DNA from: Cytophagales bacterium
GTDB lineage: Bacteria; Bacteroidota; Bacteroidia; Cytophagales; Cytophagaceae
Assembly: GCA_013297765.1 (NCBI GenBank)
Contig: JAAFID010000009.1
Span: 1-44,399, forward strand
Direction: 5' to 3'
Length of the DNA stretch: 44,399 nt
Below, in pieces: positions 1-8,750 of this stretch; the stretch's first letter is position 1; each line of letters starts with the position of its first letter. The notes below the pieces were generated by a model. The model made no database searches and was not told the origin of the DNA. It saw only the letters and a list, made by a program, of their open reading frames with translations. The position numbers and the translations under genes were made by a program.

Positions 1-763
1 CCACGAGAGTCGCCATCAAGTTTAGAAAGTACTACCCCATCAAAGTTGATGCGTTCCTTAAATGCTTTCGCAGTATTTACAGCATCTTGCCCAGTCATCG
101 AATCTACTACAAATAGCGTTTCTGTGGGGTTCACGGCTTTTTTAACCTCTGCTATTTCCTGCATCATGGCCTCGTCTATTGCTAGACGACCTGCAGTATC
201 TATAATAACTATATTTTTGTGGTTGACTTTTGCAAATGCTAGTGCATTCTTAGCAATTTGAACTGGACTTTTACTTTCTGGTTCAGCATATACCTCTACA
301 CCTACTTGTTGCCCAAGTACTTTCAATTGCTCTACCGCAGCTGGGCGATAAACATCGCAAGCTACTAGCAATACTTGGCGACCTTGTTTTTTTAAGTGAT
401 TGGCTAGTTTACCAGAAAAAGTAGTTTTACCCGAACCTTGCAAACCCGACATCAATATTACCGCTGGGTCGCCCTTAATGTTGATGTCTATCTTCTGCCC
501 ACCCATCAAAGCAGTAAGTTCTTCGTTTACAATTTTCACCAGCAATTGACCAGGAGATACTGAAATGAGCACTTCTCTACCTAGTGCTTTTTCTTTTATG
601 GTATCAGTTACCGATTTTGCAACTTTATAGTTTACATCGGCATCTATCAATGCTTTGCGTATTTCTTTAACTGTTGCCGCTACGTTAAGCTCTGTTATTC
701 TACCATCGCCCCTTAGGGTTTTAAACGCTTTGTCTAGCTTGGAACTTAAATTTTCAAACATGA
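1..763 (-). CDS. ffh: Signal recognition particle GTPase Ffh, 5' part (cut by window edge)
   Basis: Reading the minus strand from the ATG at 763 gives an open frame to the window edge, about 254 residues of a protein normally near 440-450. The N-terminal helical bundle begins MFENLSSKLDKAF. It is followed by the P-loop GLQGSGKTT, the DVYRPAA motif, the DTAGR motif and the TKLDGD-like motif SKLDGDSRG, which together are diagnostic of the SRP54/Ffh NG domain. The methionine-rich RNA-binding M domain lies outside the window. Ffh binds 4.5S RNA and signal sequences of nascent membrane proteins and docks with FtsY at the inner membrane. FtsY shares the GTPase motifs, but its N-terminal region differs from this one, so ffh is strongly preferred. 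Confidence 0.95.
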
Positions 764-790
764 AGAATAATGATAATATTTTTTAGAATG

Positions 791-798
791 CAAAATTA
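791..798 (-). promoter_or_regulatory. Candidate -7 element for ffh
   Basis: On the minus strand the octamer TAATTTTG matches the Bacteroidota -7 consensus TAnnTTTG and lies 28 bases before the ffh ATG. No TTG is found at the expected -33 distance, so the call is weak in such A+T-rich DNA. Confidence 0.35.
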
Positions 799-813
799 GT
801 AAATATTATCATT

Positions 814-821
814 TATTTTTG
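814..821 (+). promoter_or_regulatory. Candidate -7 element for the plus-strand methyltransferase
   Basis: TATTTTTG matches TAnnTTTG and lies 23 bases before the ATG at 845, a sensible distance for a short leader. There is no TTG about 19 bases upstream, so this is only a candidate. Confidence 0.35.
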
Positions 822-844
822 ATTAAAAATAGCACGAATCGAAA

Positions 845-1579
845 ATGGAACTTTCGGAAAATTTAAAATCTTCTTATGCTAATCAGTATGAGAACAGCAA
901 TACTTATCAGTGGCGAAATACAGGTGCAAAATATAAAGCATTTAATATTTTAGACTTATCAAAAAAAATATCTTTTAAGAATGTTTTAGAAGTAGGTGCG
1001 GGCGAAGGAAGCATTTTAGAGTGGCTTTCGAAATGGAATTTTTCAGAAAATTTACATGCAATAGAAATATCTGAAAGTGGCATCGAATCTATTAAAGGGA
1101 AGCATATTCCTCACTTGAAAGAAGTGCTCCTTTTTGATGGCTATCAAATTCCATATCCCGATAATTTTTTTGATTTGATAATTTGTTCGCATGTGTTGGA
1201 GCATGTAGAGCATGAAAGAATATTGCTAAGAGAAATTAGTAGAGTATCTAAATTTCAAATTTTTGAAGTACCAATTGATTTTTCATTTTATGTAGATAAA
1301 AAGCTAAAGCATTTTTTATCTTATGGTCACATCAATATATACACACCTGGGTTGTTCAGATTTCTTTTGCAGTCAGAAAATTATACAGTGCTAGATGACA
1401 TCACTTATTTCTATGATGAAGAGATTTTTAATTTAATTTATAAACATAATAGAATTGGCAAAGCAATTCAAAAATTAAAAAATAATTTTATAAAAATAAT
1501 ACCTTATTTAAGTGGCATAAAACCGAACTCGTACGCTGTACTTACTAAGAAAAGTAATGATAAGCTTTCGATATTTTAA
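845..1579 (+). CDS. Class I SAM-dependent methyltransferase
   Basis: This 244-residue protein has a Methyltransf_11/23-type Rossmann core. Motif I is VLEVGAGEGS near residues 48-57, and the post-motif LIICSHVLEHVEHE lies near residues 111-124, the usual HVLEH signature of this group. The methyl acceptor is unknown. The gene is transcribed toward the large minus-strand glycan operon and its stop overlaps the end of the GT4 gene by four bases. It therefore probably serves the same surface-glycan pathway although it is not part of that transcript (inference). It shares the SHVLEHV motif with the methyltransferase encoded at 6521-7246, which suggests a common subfamily. No signal peptide or membrane segment is seen, so it is cytoplasmic. 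Confidence 0.85.
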   Translation: MELSENLKSSYANQYENSNTYQWRNTGAKYKAFNILDLSKKISFKNVLEVGAGEGSILEWLSKWNFSENLHAIEISESGIESIKGKHIPHLKEVLLFDGYQIPYPDNFFDLIICSHVLEHVEHERILLREISRVSKFQIFEVPIDFSFYVDKKLKHFLSYGHINIYTPGLFRFLLQSENYTVLDDITYFYDEEIFNLIYKHNRIGKAIQKLKNNFIKIIPYLSGIKPNSYAVLTKKSNDKLSIF

Positions 1580-2844
1580 CTATCACTGAATAAATTATTA
1601 TAGAGTGATAAGTGTTTAGTTGCAATAATTTCTTCGTTATAATTTTCTAATACTTTAGCTCTAGCATTTTTTGCTAAACTATCGTTTTCTTTATCAACGT
1701 TGATAGCCCAGTGAATACTTTCAGCTAAACTCTTTGCTGAAATATCTGGTATCAAGTATCCATTTTGTAAATGATCAATCATTTCTGGAATACCTCCTAC
1801 TGGGTATGCAATTACAGGAGTGCCGCAAGCCAAAGCCTCCATGATGGTATTTGGCAGATTATCTTCCATAGCTGGTGTAATAAAAAAATCAGCCCCATTG
1901 TATAGTGCAACCATCTCTTCTTCACTTTGCACGTTACCAAATTGTACTGCATGGAAGGGAAAAAATGAAAGACTTAAATCCACTTGAGATTTTCCACAGA
2001 TGGCAAATTCTATACAATCAGACGAAAGTGGATAAAGAGATTTAAAGATTTGAATAGCTTCTTGCAATAAGCCAAACCCTTTTCTGTAATCATGCACATT
2101 GGCTGCTGCAAAAAGAATGATTGTTTTATGAATAGATAATCCCAATCGTTTTTTAGTTTCAGCTTTATTATAAGGTTTAAACAATTTCGTATCAATTGCA
2201 TTAGGGATATGTACAATATCAAATCTATTGATTAAACTACTTTTTTTTGCTTGATTTTGCATCCATTGGCTACAAGCTACAAAGGTGATATTATTTTTAG
2301 CAGAACTAAAAATTGCTTTTTTCTGAAGCCACAATTGATGAGAAATATCCTGTATTGATGGTTGTTTTAACATAAAACATTCGCCACATTCGTTGACAAA
2401 GTGGTCGCAAAGCCCGCTATAATGACAGCCTCCCGTAAAAGCCCACATATCGTGCAATGTCCATACGATAGGTTTATCTAAGTCAAGTATCTGCTGTAAG
2501 CCCTGCAAAGAAACAAACCCTTGATTAATCCAATGTAAATGAATAATATCTGACTGATTAATGGCATGATGCGAGGCAATGTCGGCTCCACAGTTGGCCA
2601 TAGAAAATGCAAACCTATATTTTTTTTCTTTTACAAATCTAAAAAATGAGATTCTTTCCCCAAAAAAGAACAGAAAGGAAAGCCAATTACTTAGGATTTG
2701 TAAATAATGATTCTTTTTTTGATAGTATTCTTTTTTTGTAAAGATGCTGATATTTTGTTTATGATTTAGTAAAGCACTTTTTAGGCGTTTACAAGCCGTA
2801 GCTGCACCGCCAGAAATTGTAGAATTTACCAATACGATTTTCAT
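1576..2844 (-). CDS. Glycosyltransferase family 4
   Basis: The 422-residue GT-B-type protein begins MKIVLVNSTISGGAA, the glycine-rich N-terminal loop of GT4 enzymes. A cysteine cluster follows TGGC (C140, C146, C153, C156), as seen in a WcaC-like GT4 subgroup. The C-terminal sugar-nucleotide site holds E327 and E336 in the context EDNLPNTIMEALACGTP. It should transfer a sugar from a nucleotide donor to the growing glycan on the cytoplasmic face of the inner membrane. The donor sugar cannot be predicted. Its ATG overlaps the stop of the upstream FkbM gene in an ATGA, implying translational coupling. It is the last gene of the 12-gene minus-strand operon, and its end overlaps the convergent methyltransferase gene by four bases. 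Confidence 0.9.
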   Translation of the reverse strand: MKIVLVNSTISGGAATACKRLKSALLNHKQNISIFTKKEYYQKKNHYLQILSNWLSFLFFFGERISFFRFVKEKKYRFAFSMANCGADIASHHAINQSDIIHLHWINQGFVSLQGLQQILDLDKPIVWTLHDMWAFTGGCHYSGLCDHFVNECGECFMLKQPSIQDISHQLWLQKKAIFSSAKNNITFVACSQWMQNQAKKSSLINRFDIVHIPNAIDTKLFKPYNKAETKKRLGLSIHKTIILFAAANVHDYRKGFGLLQEAIQIFKSLYPLSSDCIEFAICGKSQVDLSLSFFPFHAVQFGNVQSEEEMVALYNGADFFITPAMEDNLPNTIMEALACGTPVIAYPVGGIPEMIDHLQNGYLIPDISAKSLAESIHWAINVDKENDSLAKNARAKVLENYNEEIIATKHLSLYNNLFSDS

Positions 2845-3653
2845 TTGAGCGAAGTATTTACCGCAAATATGTTCAACTGTAAATCCATATTGGGGCCTTT
2901 AGCAATTATTTGCTCTAAGGGTTTATCAACAATTTTATTTGATGAAATAGAATATCGAAACCCATTGGTGGTAAGTATACCAAGCACTTGTTGTAGCACC
3001 TGAGGCTCATTCGAAAACGAATGATATTCTATAAATATTCTATGCACATTAATCAAGCTGTTTTTGCAATCTAGCAATACCTCATATTCTGCACCCTCTA
3101 TATCCATTTTTAAAAAATCAACTCTTGTATACTGTTCTAGTACATCCTTTAATCGAGTGCAGGGTACGGTTACTATGTTGTCCACCCCTTTCAAACTAGC
3201 ACCATCTGCCCCATCTGTACTTAAATTTATAGTACCATTATTTATCCATATGGCATGAGGTATTATAGTCGTATCGCTTAGCTTTAAATTATTAACATTT
3301 TCTTGTGCAACCTTTGCAATACTCGAATCTGCCTCATAGGCTATTATTTTGCAATCAGGGTAAATAGTTTTGTAATAAATACAGCTTGTGCCCACATTTG
3401 CACCGCAATCAATAATAAATGGGTTTCTTTTATTGGTATCAAAGTAGTAAAATTGTTTGTAAAAAATCTCATAATATTGCCATATAAATGATAATGAATC
3501 AATAATATGAATTTTATGTTTCAATATTTTTATTTTTTTGTGCACAAACCTTTCTTGGTGTCCTACTGTGGCCATCAATACTATAAAATTTCTATAGTTT
3601 TTATTGGTAAAAAAAAGATGGAAGTTTTTAAAAAGAAATTTAAAAATCAGCAT
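2841..3653 (-). CDS. FkbM family methyltransferase (copy 1)
   Basis: This 270-residue protein carries the FkbM pattern: the SAM-binding motif IDCGANVGTSCIYY around residues 81-94, an acidic residue ending the second strand (YEAD), and the family signature FLKMDIEGAEYEVL around residues 181-194. FkbM enzymes O-methylate small molecules or sugars. In a glycan operon a sugar hydroxyl is the likely target (inference). The N-terminal 80 residues lack clear motifs and may recognise the acceptor. The stop overlaps the GT4 start by four bases, and the gene lies 32 bases downstream of the GT61-like gene. A second FkbM is encoded at 4984-5742. The two share the core motifs but differ in flanking sequence, so they are paralogues, not a recent duplication. 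Confidence 0.88.
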   Translation of the reverse strand: MLIFKFLFKNFHLFFTNKNYRNFIVLMATVGHQERFVHKKIKILKHKIHIIDSLSFIWQYYEIFYKQFYYFDTNKRNPFIIDCGANVGTSCIYYKTIYPDCKIIAYEADSSIAKVAQENVNNLKLSDTTIIPHAIWINNGTINLSTDGADGASLKGVDNIVTVPCTRLKDVLEQYTRVDFLKMDIEGAEYEVLLDCKNSLINVHRIFIEYHSFSNEPQVLQQVLGILTTNGFRYSISSNKIVDKPLEQIIAKGPNMDLQLNIFAVNTSLK

Positions 3654-3685
3654 AATCTGAATAATGATTAATGACTAAGATGTTT

Positions 3686-4987
3686 TTATGGTTTTGATAA
3701 ATGAGCAAACTTCTCATTTAATAAGGATGAATTATAACTAAAATCATAAGCAAGATATTGCTCATCGGTATATAAATTAAAGATGGAGTAATTTTTTAAA
3801 ATATTCTCAACTACTTTAGCCAACAAATGAGTCGATGAGGAAATAGGTAAAAATCTTCCCAAATAAAGCATTTGTCTATCTTTATATCTTGTAAAAACAT
3901 CTTGTGTAATATTTCCAATTCTATTTTCTGGCAGTAACTCTACAAATCCTCCTGCATGTGCAGTTGGCAATAGCATATTGGAGCCATGCACACCTATGAC
4001 CAGATGACTTTTTGCGTAAATAGCTGCCCACTTTTTTTCTGTTTCAAAATTTATATTTTGTTCTATGTAATTTGTTGCATTTGTAAATTTCAATTTTTTG
4101 TTGCCTATTCCAACAACATTTAGTTGAATACCAAAATCTAACTTGGCTATTAAGTTTACAAATGACTGAATTTTATTTTTTTGAATTTTTATAAAAATAC
4201 CTGCTATAGGCTTCAGAATTTTCTTTCGTTTACATATTTCTAGCAATTTATCTACATTTTGAGAAGAATTCCATAATCGATCTTCTCTGTAAATAAATGT
4301 AATTGTCAACGGTAAAAATCCAAATTTATGAATATCAAAAGGTTTTACGCCAGTAAAATCCTCAATATATAATTTATGCAAATTTGGATGCGAATAAGCA
4401 GGACTTATGTAGAGATTTGGAAACCTGTCAAATTCTGGTTGAAGTTTTTCATTAAGAGAACTATACCAATGATTTCCTTCTCTTAATTTGATATCTACAG
4501 ACCAAGTTTCAGCTACATAAGTAGGAACTAACCACTTAAAAGATTGTTGAATAAGTACAATAATTCCCAAATTTGGGTGAAATTGATTGTAAAATTGTGC
4601 ATTAAATAATTTAAGCAATACGTGACCATAATAACTGTCTATACAGTTTATAAAAACGTATGAATCATAGGTTTTACCATTGTTAGCTTTTTCAATTGAC
4701 AATTGTTTATGATTTTTTGATTGAAAAGCTTTTGTTAATGATTTGTCAAACCAATTGATAGGACGTTGCTTAGAAACAAACAATTTTCCATGTGTATCTA
4801 TTTTGGAGGGGTAATATGCTGCATGACCCACAGGCAAATCTCCGTAATATTGCTGACCGCAATCATTGCAGGCATTGAAAAGTAGTATTCTGTGTCCAGT
4901 AAATATAAGTTCTTTATTGATAGTAAGGCTACTTTGGCAAGTGGGGCAGCTAGATGTAAATAAAAAATGTGGCTTTAATTCAATCAT
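3686..4987 (-). CDS. GT61-like glycosyltransferase with N-terminal zinc-ribbon-like motif
   Basis: This 433-residue protein is most like glycosyltransferase family 61 (DUF563). The helix YGHVLLKLFNAQFYN lies near residues 120-134, and the GT61-type GVHGSN loop is at 332-337, followed by FVELLPE (E350). The N-terminus carries two CxxC pairs, C14/C17 and C40/C43, spaced like a small zinc ribbon, ahead of the transferase domain. GT61 enzymes transfer xylose, arabinose or GlcNAc in eukaryotes, and bacterial members occur in capsule and O-antigen loci. The acceptor and donor here are unknown. The ATG overlaps the stop of the upstream FkbM gene (ATGA), so it is coupled into the operon. Family assignment rests on motifs only. 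Confidence 0.68.
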   Translation of the reverse strand: MIELKPHFLFTSSCPTCQSSLTINKELIFTGHRILLFNACNDCGQQYYGDLPVGHAAYYPSKIDTHGKLFVSKQRPINWFDKSLTKAFQSKNHKQLSIEKANNGKTYDSYVFINCIDSYYGHVLLKLFNAQFYNQFHPNLGIIVLIQQSFKWLVPTYVAETWSVDIKLREGNHWYSSLNEKLQPEFDRFPNLYISPAYSHPNLHKLYIEDFTGVKPFDIHKFGFLPLTITFIYREDRLWNSSQNVDKLLEICKRKKILKPIAGIFIKIQKNKIQSFVNLIAKLDFGIQLNVVGIGNKKLKFTNATNYIEQNINFETEKKWAAIYAKSHLVIGVHGSNMLLPTAHAGGFVELLPENRIGNITQDVFTRYKDRQMLYLGRFLPISSSTHLLAKVVENILKNYSIFNLYTDEQYLAYDFSYNSSLLNEKFAHLSKP

Positions 4988-5742
4988 AACGTTGTTAAAT
5001 CTACAATCGAAGCGACATAATTTGCGTAATTAAAATTTTCCATACTTGGGTGGTAATTTCTCTTTTCAATGTTGTTAGGCATAATTTTGTAAATGCTATA
5101 GCCCAAAGAATTAAAAAACAAAAAGAAATCTTTTAAAAATGTTCTGGAATCTATATTTGCCCCACCATACTCAAACTGAATAGCTTTAATTTTCTTTTGT
5201 TCCAACAAATTTTTCATTCCCAAAAATGCAGCCAATTCATGACCTTCAATATCTATTTTTAAAAAATCTATATTATGAATATTATTTTCTGCACAATAAC
5301 TGTCGAGTGTTATTACTTTAATAAGTTCTTTTTCATAAGTTTGACCTTGAATATCTCTCTGATAAATAGAAGATAAGGAGTTATGATTGGTATTTGTATA
5401 TATTGATAATTCTTCATTTCTATCGGATATACCAATTTGATTGAGTATAATATTTTCTTGTTTGGATAGATTTTGGGAAAGTTGATCAAATGTCTGATTT
5501 ACTGGTTCAAAAGCATGTATAAAATATTTTTGAGTCGATTTCTCACAATATTTAATAATCATTTGGCTATAATGCCCCACGTTTGCACCAATATCGATGA
5601 ATAACATGCTTTGATTAGAAAATTTTGCTATGTACCTAGAAAGTAAATAACCTTCTCCGTTGGTAAGAAAATTAATATTATTATTATTTTCTATTTTATT
5701 AAATATTCGAAGAATGAGCGACCTTAATTTTGTGCTTTTCAT
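4984..5742 (-). CDS. FkbM family methyltransferase (copy 2)
   Basis: This 252-residue protein has the FkbM motifs FIDIGANVGHYSQ near residues 48-60, FEPVNQTFDQL near 79-89 and IDFLKIDIEGHELAAFLG near 158-175. A SAM-dependent O-methyl transfer to a sugar is the expected activity, inferred from family and context. Its start overlaps the stop of the DUF268 gene (ATGA at 5739-5742), and its stop overlaps the GT61-like start in the same way. The three genes are therefore likely translated as a coupled series. It is cytoplasmic, with no signal peptide. Confidence 0.88.
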   Translation of the reverse strand: MKSTKLRSLILRIFNKIENNNNINFLTNGEGYLLSRYIAKFSNQSMLFIDIGANVGHYSQMIIKYCEKSTQKYFIHAFEPVNQTFDQLSQNLSKQENIILNQIGISDRNEELSIYTNTNHNSLSSIYQRDIQGQTYEKELIKVITLDSYCAENNIHNIDFLKIDIEGHELAAFLGMKNLLEQKKIKAIQFEYGGANIDSRTFLKDFFLFFNSLGYSIYKIMPNNIEKRNYHPSMENFNYANYVASIVDLTTL

Positions 5743-6518
5743 ATTTTCTTGAATTGGTAGAGGCCTATTCCATACCCATTTTCTTTGATATACATGTTTA
5801 CCATGTCATTTTTATAAATATATCTTTCTTCTATTAATTCACAATCATAGAATTGCTCTAATATAAATTCTCTAGTAAATGCCCTATGAGCATTGAAATA
5901 GATTTTGTTAGCATCATTTATTGGAACAGAAAATAGTATAAAACCATTTTTTGCAGTAACTCTTATCAATTCTTTTATAGATTTTTCGCTACCAAAGGCA
6001 TCTATTGAATCGCCATACCTTCCCAAACCTATATGTTCTATAACACAAAGCGACGATATAGATTTAATGCTATTGTTTTCAAATGGTAAATTTAAAATGC
6101 TACCTTTAATGAACTTGAGATTTGGCAATTTCAATGCAATGGGTCTTATATCTATCATTGTGGTAGGCACAAACTGAGATATTATGCCAATAGTTTTGGC
6201 AGCACTACCTATATCAAAGTGTTCTAGAGGCGGGTTTTGAAAAATTTTTGACGCCGCCCAACTATCTTGATAAAAATAAACAGGATCTAAAGGAGTATTG
6301 GTTGTTTTATCCTGCAAACAAGGTAAAAAATCCTTTATATAAAATTGAAAATTGGAGTTTTTTAAATCATTTTTAAGTTTTATATAATCTGATATAAAAT
6401 TAAATAAATCTCTTAAAAAAGTGATAGGTTTAAATCTAAAGTATTGTTTAAGAGCTTGAATAAGATTATAAGCAATGACAAAGATTCCAATTTGTTTAAA
6501 TTTATTTTTAATACTCAT
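5739..6518 (-). CDS. DUF268-type methyltransferase-like protein
   Basis: I chose the ATG at 6518 (protein begins MSIKNKFKQ, about 259 residues). The longer frame from 6569 would overlap the preceding gene by 49 bases, while 6518 starts two bases after that gene's TAA. The core DIGSAAKTIG, SSLCVIEHIGLGRYGD and ELIRVTAKNGFILFSVPI matches DUF268, a group of SAM-methyltransferase-fold proteins with the GLGRYGD signature found in surface-polysaccharide loci. An N-terminal hydrophobic stretch (residues about 8-25) could associate with the membrane. The enzymatic role is unproven for the family. The position between two methyltransferases, with an ATGA overlap to the following FkbM gene, supports a glycan-modification job. 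Confidence 0.75.
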   Translation of the reverse strand: MSIKNKFKQIGIFVIAYNLIQALKQYFRFKPITFLRDLFNFISDYIKLKNDLKNSNFQFYIKDFLPCLQDKTTNTPLDPVYFYQDSWAASKIFQNPPLEHFDIGSAAKTIGIISQFVPTTMIDIRPIALKLPNLKFIKGSILNLPFENNSIKSISSLCVIEHIGLGRYGDSIDAFGSEKSIKELIRVTAKNGFILFSVPINDANKIYFNAHRAFTREFILEQFYDCELIEERYIYKNDMVNMYIKENGYGIGLYQFKKI

Positions 6519-6520
6519 CT

Positions 6521-7246
6521 TTACATAGATTGGAAAAAAATCGCTGGTCTTTCTTTGTGAAAAACACAACGAAAAATTTTATTTAATTTATTTTTAATTA
6601 AAAAACTCTTTGTAGGATTTTTTAACTCAATGTTTGATAGGTATTTCGGTGCTATAAATTCAAAGAAATCAACTTCATTTTCAAATATTTTTAATTTAAT
6701 TTCGCTTGTAAATTCTTTTCCTGTAGCAAATAATCTTGGATCTACTTTTTCAATTCCTATTTTAGCAATCCCCCTCAAATGCATAGCAAAATCGGTATAA
6801 AGTTTCATTTTCTCAATGTTACTTTTATTTTTTGGTAAGCAAACTATCGTGTCGGCAACAATATCCATAAAGTTTAAGTGTACATTAAAATCATATATAT
6901 AATCGTAAAGCAAAGTTGGAAATTCAACGTATTTGGTTTTGGCAATTCGATTTAGTTCTTCAATTAAAACAGGTAAATCATTGACTGGCACATGCTCTAA
7001 AACATGCGAGCAGATAACATAATCAAAAGATTGATTATTAAAGGGAATTTTATTTTCTACAATTTGGAATAGAGGTTTTCCTTTGAGTTCCATTTTTTTA
7101 CCACCAAATTGTTTCAAATCAATAGAATCATCTGAAGGGTCATACTTATCTAGTAAACAGTCGCTACGCCAAAAAGGATAAGCACCAGGACCCAGCTCTA
7201 TTACTAAATCTGTTTTTTTAATATTCAATAAATTAGGGAAAAACAC
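6521..7246 (-). CDS. Class I SAM-dependent methyltransferase
   Basis: This 241-residue protein starts with GTG at 7246 and overlaps the flippase gene end by 14 bases. The SAM motif is VIELGPGAYPFWRSD near residues 15-29, and YVICSHVLEHVPVNDLPVLIEELNRIAKT follows near residues 79-108, a Methyltransf_11-like core. The GAYPF variation of motif I is seen in polysaccharide-locus methyltransferases. The C-terminal third has no recognisable domain. The substrate is unknown. It lies between the flippase and the DUF268 gene within the operon. No in-frame ATG gives the full motif I, so the GTG start is preferred. Confidence 0.8.
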   Translation of the reverse strand: MFFPNLLNIKKTDLVIELGPGAYPFWRSDCLLDKYDPSDDSIDLKQFGGKKMELKGKPLFQIVENKIPFNNQSFDYVICSHVLEHVPVNDLPVLIEELNRIAKTKYVEFPTLLYDYIYDFNVHLNFMDIVADTIVCLPKNKSNIEKMKLYTDFAMHLRGIAKIGIEKVDPRLFATGKEFTSEIKLKIFENEVDFFEFIAPKYLSNIELKNPTKSFLIKNKLNKIFRCVFHKERPAIFFQSM

Positions 7247-8747
7247 GTAGCTTCTTTTTTAGTAAAATAATTGTTTGTTGGTATAAAGAATTCAAATCTG
7301 AAGATATATTCATATGATAGCAAATTACCAAAACAGAAGAAGTAATAACAATACATTTTAAAAATATAATTGCTAAAGCAAGGAATAAGCTAGATGGAGA
7401 GAATATAAAAAATTTAAAAATCAACACTATACTTATACTCAATAATATAATTTTTACTGTACCAATAGAAAATGGTTGAATGCCAAACTTGAACCAAATA
7501 AATATGAGCTTCAACATATTAAATATAAAAAGAGACAAAGCAAAAGATATCGCTGCACCATTGATGCCTAGATTTGGGATTAGCAATATATTTAAAACGA
7601 TTGTCATTGCCGATAACAGTAACATTGCCATTAAATTAAACTTAAAATATTTAGAATATAAAATTATTTCACTATTGACCCCTGTCATCATATCAAATAT
7701 TTTTCCTAACCCTATGAATAATATTACATATTTGCCTTGCATAAATATTTCATGATTAGGAATGATATATAGCAATTCGTCTACACAGCACCATACGCAT
7801 AGAAATAAGACCACCCCAGCAAATAATTGATTGATAGAAGATTTTTTATAAATATCTGCTATTGTATCTATGTCATTATTTTGCCAAGCCTGCACAAGTA
7901 TTGGAGTGCTTATTTGGGCAACTGCTCTTTTAGGAATTTCAATTACAGCCCCTATAAAAAAACCAACACTATAAACCCCTGTATTAGCTAAACCTTTGGA
8001 AGCTCCTATAAATATGGTATCAATTTTTGAAATCACCAGACTTCCAGCAGTGCCTGGAATAATAAAACCTACATAGCTAAATATTTGCTTTACTAAATTG
8101 GAAGAAAAAACACTCCAACAAGGTATTAAATATAATATTTTTAAGTAAAAGCTATATATAATCAATAAGATGACAGATATAAAATAGGTTGCCACAAATA
8201 AGTATAAGAATAGAGTAAGAGTAACAAATTTGAAGGCAAACAACAATATCAATAGAGAAAATAAAAAACGTTGAATTATTTCTCTTACTATCGTTGGCAC
8301 TACTATTCGGCAGTGTACTCTGCAATAAGCCTCAAAAATACTGGAATACATTTGAAAAAATGCCAATGGGACAATAAGGTAAAAATAATACACCAACATT
8401 GGTGATTTGTCTTGAAAAATGGAAAGTAAAAATTCATTAAATACTGTAAAAAATAGTATAAAGAGTACAAAACCAAATAGTGCATAGATGATTAAAAAAA
8501 ATAAAAAACCATTGTTTTTATTATCATCGGTTTTAAAATAGGGGAAAAATCTATCTGCTACATTTGCCGCTCCTAGCTGTATAAAAGATCCAAGCAAAAA
8601 TGGAATATCTTGCAACAGTCTCAATAAACCTATTTGTTCAATACTAAAAAACTTTGGAAGCAAAAATAATGTGTTCGCAATGCCAAAAACAATTCCAATG
8701 TACGAGAATATAGTACTCTTAATACTTTGTCTAATTATAATTCCCAT
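7233..8747 (-). CDS. Wzx-like polysaccharide flippase (MOP superfamily)
   Basis: The 504-residue, highly hydrophobic protein has about 12-14 predicted membrane segments across its length and the pattern of the MOP/MVF oligosaccharide flippase family: an N-terminal IRQSIKSTIFSYIGIVFG helix, a central PGTAGSLVISKIDTIFIG segment and C-terminal paired helices. Such proteins move lipid-linked glycan repeat units from the cytoplasmic to the periplasmic face of the inner membrane. The ATG is three bases from the stop of the upstream glycosyltransferase gene. Downstream it overlaps the methyltransferase start by 14 bases. No Wzy-type polymerase is obvious in the window. The base composition is visibly A+T-richer than that of the sugar-nucleotide genes upstream, as is common for glycan-specific genes. 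Confidence 0.88.
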   Translation of the reverse strand: MGIIIRQSIKSTIFSYIGIVFGIANTLFLLPKFFSIEQIGLLRLLQDIPFLLGSFIQLGAANVADRFFPYFKTDDNKNNGFLFFLIIYALFGFVLFILFFTVFNEFLLSIFQDKSPMLVYYFYLIVPLAFFQMYSSIFEAYCRVHCRIVVPTIVREIIQRFLFSLLILLFAFKFVTLTLFLYLFVATYFISVILLIIYSFYLKILYLIPCWSVFSSNLVKQIFSYVGFIIPGTAGSLVISKIDTIFIGASKGLANTGVYSVGFFIGAVIEIPKRAVAQISTPILVQAWQNNDIDTIADIYKKSSINQLFAGVVLFLCVWCCVDELLYIIPNHEIFMQGKYVILFIGLGKIFDMMTGVNSEIILYSKYFKFNLMAMLLLSAMTIVLNILLIPNLGINGAAISFALSLFIFNMLKLIFIWFKFGIQPFSIGTVKIILLSISIVLIFKFFIFSPSSLFLALAIIFLKCIVITSSVLVICYHMNISSDLNSLYQQTIILLKKKLRVFP

Positions 8748-8750
8748 CTT

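Noticed and set aside
46-261. Plus-strand ORF near the left edge
   Set aside because: It lies wholly within ffh on the other strand and has no start signal or recognisable protein.
5739-6569. Longer start at 6569 for the DUF268 protein
   Set aside because: It would overlap the previous gene by 49 bases, while 6518 begins two bases after that gene's stop.
7233-7260. Possible frameshift at the flippase/methyltransferase junction
   Set aside because: The 14-base overlap has an intact stop and a plausible GTG start, and both proteins have complete motifs.
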